From Dokdonella_A ginsengisoli (GTDB taxonomy: Bacteria; Pseudomonadota; Gammaproteobacteria; Xanthomonadales; Rhodanobacteraceae): 64,000 nt of DNA. The stretch is taken from positions 85,747-149,746 of the forward strand of contig NZ_JBHSHD010000017.1 of the NCBI RefSeq assembly GCF_042652785.1, read 5' to 3'. The first letter of the stretch is position 1. Every line of letters begins with the position of its first letter. The notes under the pieces are model-generated. The model searched no databases and was not told the origin of the DNA. It saw nothing but the letters and a program-made list of their open reading frames with translations. Positions 61,927 through 64,000 of this stretch are shown here, piece by piece. The position numbers and the translations under genes are program-made.

Positions 61927-63348
61927 CTAGATCGCGGCGGCGACGATCAGCGCGCAGACGACCGCGACGACCAGGCTGGCGCGGTCGGTCGTGGCGAACA
62001 CCAGCGGGTCGTCGTGCATGCCGCCGCGGCGCGCCACCGACCAGACGCGGCCGATCCAGTACAGCAATGCCGGCGTCAGCGCCCACAGGTATTCCTGGTG
62101 GCGGTACAGCGCCTGGCTGGCCGTGCTGTCGATGTAGAACGCCAGCACCAGCACGCTGAGGCAGCCGCTGCCGATGCCGAGGATCTCGATCCGCCGCAGG
62201 TCCTGGGCGGCATAGCCGCGGCCGGCCACCTGCACCCGGCCCGCTTCGGCGACGCTGCGCACCTCGGCGTAGCGCTTGACCATCGCCAGGCTCAGGAACA
62301 GGAACATCGAGAACGCCAGCAGCCAGTGCGAGGCCGGCACCGGGATCGCCACCGCGCCGCCGATGATGCGGATGGTGTAGAGCGCCGCCAGCGTGACGAC
62401 GTCGAGGATCGCCACGCGCTTGAGGTACAGCGAATAGGCGACCGTCGTCGTCGCGTAGGCGAGCAGCACCGCCGCGAATTCGCGCGACAGGCACAGCGCC
62501 AGCAGCAGCGCTGCGGCGGCGAGCAGCGGCGATGCCGCCACGCCCGCGCGGATCGGCAGCGCGCCGGAGGCGAACGGGCGCGAGCGCTTGCGCGGATGCT
62601 GGCGATCGGCCTGCAGGTCGAGCAGGTCGTTGGCCAGGTAGGCCGCCGAAGCGCACAGGCAGAAGCAGGCGAAGGCGAGCAGCGCGCGCGACACGGCCGC
62701 CGGCGAGAACAGCAGGTGCGCCGCGAGCAGCGGCAGCAGGACGAGCAGGTTCTTCAGCCACTGGTGCGGACGCAGCGCGCGCAGCACGTCGCGCCAGCCG
62801 CCGTTCTCGCGGCCGAACACGCGCTCGACCTCGCACACGCCGCGCACGCGATCGGCCAGTCCGGCCGGCGCGTTGACGACGATCGCACGCCGCGCGCGCC
62901 GCCACACCTGCAGGTCCGCTTCCGTGTCGGCGGCATAGTCGAAACCGCGCTCGCCGAAGCGCGCGCACAGCAGCTGCGCCTTCGCCGCGGCGGACAGGTT
63001 GTTCGCCCCGTCGCTGGCCAGCACCTCGTCGAAGCCGCCGACGTGGGCGGCCACCGCTTCGGCAAGGGAGGCGTCCGCCGCCGTGCACAGGATCTTCCGC
63101 CGCGAAGCGGCTTCGCCGTGCAGCCACTCCACCACGCGCACGTCGTACGGCAGGCGCGCGACGTCGAGCCCGGCCCGCTCGGCCAGGCGCCGCTTCAGCG
63201 CGGCGCGGCCGCGCCGCAGCCAGCCCGGCAGACGCAGTGCATCGAGCGGATTGCGCCGCACGCCGGCCAGCGCCGACTCGATCAGCAGGTCCGAACGCAG
63301 CAGCGTGCCGTCGAGATCGACACACAGAGGAACGTCGTCGCGCTGCAT
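61927..63348 (-). CDS. HAD phosphatase-UbiA prenyltransferase fusion
   Basis: The 473-aa protein has an N-terminal HAD domain (DLDGTLLRSD motif I, residues 9-18) to about residue 185 and a C-terminal UbiA membrane domain with about eight helices. The latter has N-D-L-L-D-L-Q-A-D with R-S-R-P nearby, the Asp-rich motif binding the diphosphate. Such fusions resemble decaprenyl-phosphate phosphoribosyltransferase-type systems, where a UbiA enzyme makes a polyprenyl sugar phosphate. An ATG 81 bases upstream is less likely since the HAD start directly follows 63348. It converges with the molybdenum enzyme. Confidence 0.9.
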   Translation of the reverse strand: MQRDDVPLCVDLDGTLLRSDLLIESALAGVRRNPLDALRLPGWLRRGRAALKRRLAERAGLDVARLPYDVRVVEWLHGEAASRRKILCTAADASLAEAVAAHVGGFDEVLASDGANNLSAAAKAQLLCARFGERGFDYAADTEADLQVWRRARRAIVVNAPAGLADRVRGVCEVERVFGRENGGWRDVLRALRPHQWLKNLLVLLPLLAAHLLFSPAAVSRALLAFACFCLCASAAYLANDLLDLQADRQHPRKRSRPFASGALPIRAGVAASPLLAAAALLLALCLSREFAAVLLAYATTTVAYSLYLKRVAILDVVTLAALYTIRIIGGAVAIPVPASHWLLAFSMFLFLSLAMVKRYAEVRSVAEAGRVQVAGRGYAAQDLRRIEILGIGSGCLSVLVLAFYIDSTASQALYRHQEYLWALTPALLYWIGRVWSVARRGGMHDDPLVFATTDRASLVVAVVCALIVAAAI

Positions 63349-63487
63349 TTTCGGGAACCCGCCTCCGTTGCCGCGCGGCCGTCCCCGCCGCCGACGCAAC
63401 GTCGCGGCCGTCGTGCCGGCGGATTTCATCCGATAGTAAGGGATTTGCGCGTGCCGATCGCCGGAATGCAGCCGGTGTGCAGCCGGC

Positions 63488-64000
63488 TCAGTCCGACACC
63501 GGCCCGGGAGCCGGCGGCGTCTTCGGCATCGGCAGTTCGACGCGCATCGCCTTCAGCTCCTCGATCGTCGCCCGCGGCACCGGACCCCAGCCGCAGGCGC
63601 CGAAGAACAGCACCCACGTGCAGGTGATCTGCGTTCCCCACGGCGTGCGCGCGCTGCGCTGCACGGTCGCCTTGCGCACGAGTTCGTCACCCAGCGTCTC
63701 GCGCACCGACGGGAAATACTTGTCGAAGCGCGTCGGCTCGTACGGCAGCGGGTTGCGATGCACGAACGGATTGCCTTCCGTGGGGATGATCGGCAGCTGC
63801 GGAAACGGTGCCTCCCCCGCCGCGGCGTTCTCCGGCAGCAGCACCTTACCGTCGCGGCCGTAGAACTGCGGCGCGGACGACGGTGCGGCCTCCTGCACCG
63901 CCGGCGCGACGCGGCTCGGTGCGGACGGCGCCGCTGTCGCCGGCGCTTCGCTGCGCGCCGGCGCGCGCGTCGGCCGTTCGGCCGGCGCGGACGGGCGCGG
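63488..64000 (-). CDS. Hypothetical protein, 5' end beyond the window
   Basis: The frame is open from the right edge to the stop at 63488, giving at least 170 residues. The visible N-terminal part is Ala/Pro/Arg low-complexity (RAPARSEAPATAAPSAP), and the last 130 residues are a conserved-looking domain: PQFYGRDGKVLLPENAAA, PLPYEPTRFDKYFPSVRETL, TPWGTQITCTWVLFFGACGWGP. Two Cys (CTWVLFFGAC) could form a disulphide, so it is probably anchored or exported. I do not recognise the family. Confidence 0.65.
   Translation of the reverse strand, partial: PRPSAPAERPTRAPARSEAPATAAPSAPSRVAPAVQEAAPSSAPQFYGRDGKVLLPENAAAGEAPFPQLPIIPTEGNPFVHRNPLPYEPTRFDKYFPSVRETLGDELVRKATVQRSARTPWGTQITCTWVLFFGACGWGPVPRATIEELKAMRVELPMPKTPPAPGPVSD

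Overview
The window is high-GC gammaproteobacterial chromosome, most likely from the Rhodanobacteraceae/Xanthomonadales (Dokdonella-like). The reasons are a fused aspartokinase/diaminopimelate decarboxylase (LysAC), the lineage-typical MurD2/MurL pair, an rmlBACD-manC cluster, an ECF sigma factor coupled to a Ser/Thr kinase with TPRs, abundant S9 peptidases and TonB receptors, and dispersed palindromic repeats of the type scattered through xanthomonad genomes. I saw no rRNA, tRNA, CRISPR array, phage or intact insertion sequence.

Layout. 0-7.3 kb: end of a beta-propeller protein, ybeY, corC, a DUF4105 membrane protein, a secreted metallophosphoesterase, corA, and a delta-60-repeat secreted protein. 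7.5-11.2 kb: a decayed secreted-protein remnant downstream of a kinase/sigma operon. 11.4-14.5 kb: cstA-ybdD and a TRIC/UPF0126 channel. 14.5-18.7 kb: a 699-aa orphan, LtrA and a small secreted protein. 18.8-24.9 kb: an S9 peptidase, tonB and, divergently behind a Fur-box-like site, a haem-type TonB receptor followed by a small secreted protein that may be a haemophore. 25.1-34.1 kb: an accessory block bracketed by two paralogous TetR regulators, holding a second TonB receptor, a PraB-like secreted protein, another secreted protein and two tandem paralogous membrane-anchored proteins. 34.4-38.2 kb: a POT peptide transporter facing an S9 peptidase. 38.3-43.5 kb: manC and rmlDCAB for activated mannose and rhamnose. 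43.6-50.2 kb: ssb, a small MscS channel, ispB, an iron-permease-like protein, a dienelactone hydrolase, an SDR/MmyB-type regulator pair, a second SDR and a YciI protein. 50.2-56.3 kb: an overlapping minus-strand operon lysAC - membrane protein - murL - murD2. 56.5-64 kb: an APC permease, a secreted protein, a two-subunit molybdenum hydroxylase, a HAD-UbiA fusion and a truncated gene at the right edge.

Three themes link the genes. First, several exported proteins end in a short C-terminal motif of the form D-x-[IV]-F-x-[DN]-G-F-[DE]; I know no named system for it and it looks like a sorting or processing tag. Second, three different palindromic repeat families sit in frame inside coding genes (DUF4105 gene, murD2, lysAC) and so add peptide insertions to proteins, two of which are core enzymes. 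Third, the window is rich in outer-membrane acquisition functions (two TonB receptors, one TonB, candidate haemophore, PraB-like protein), each placed beside its own apparent regulator or operator.
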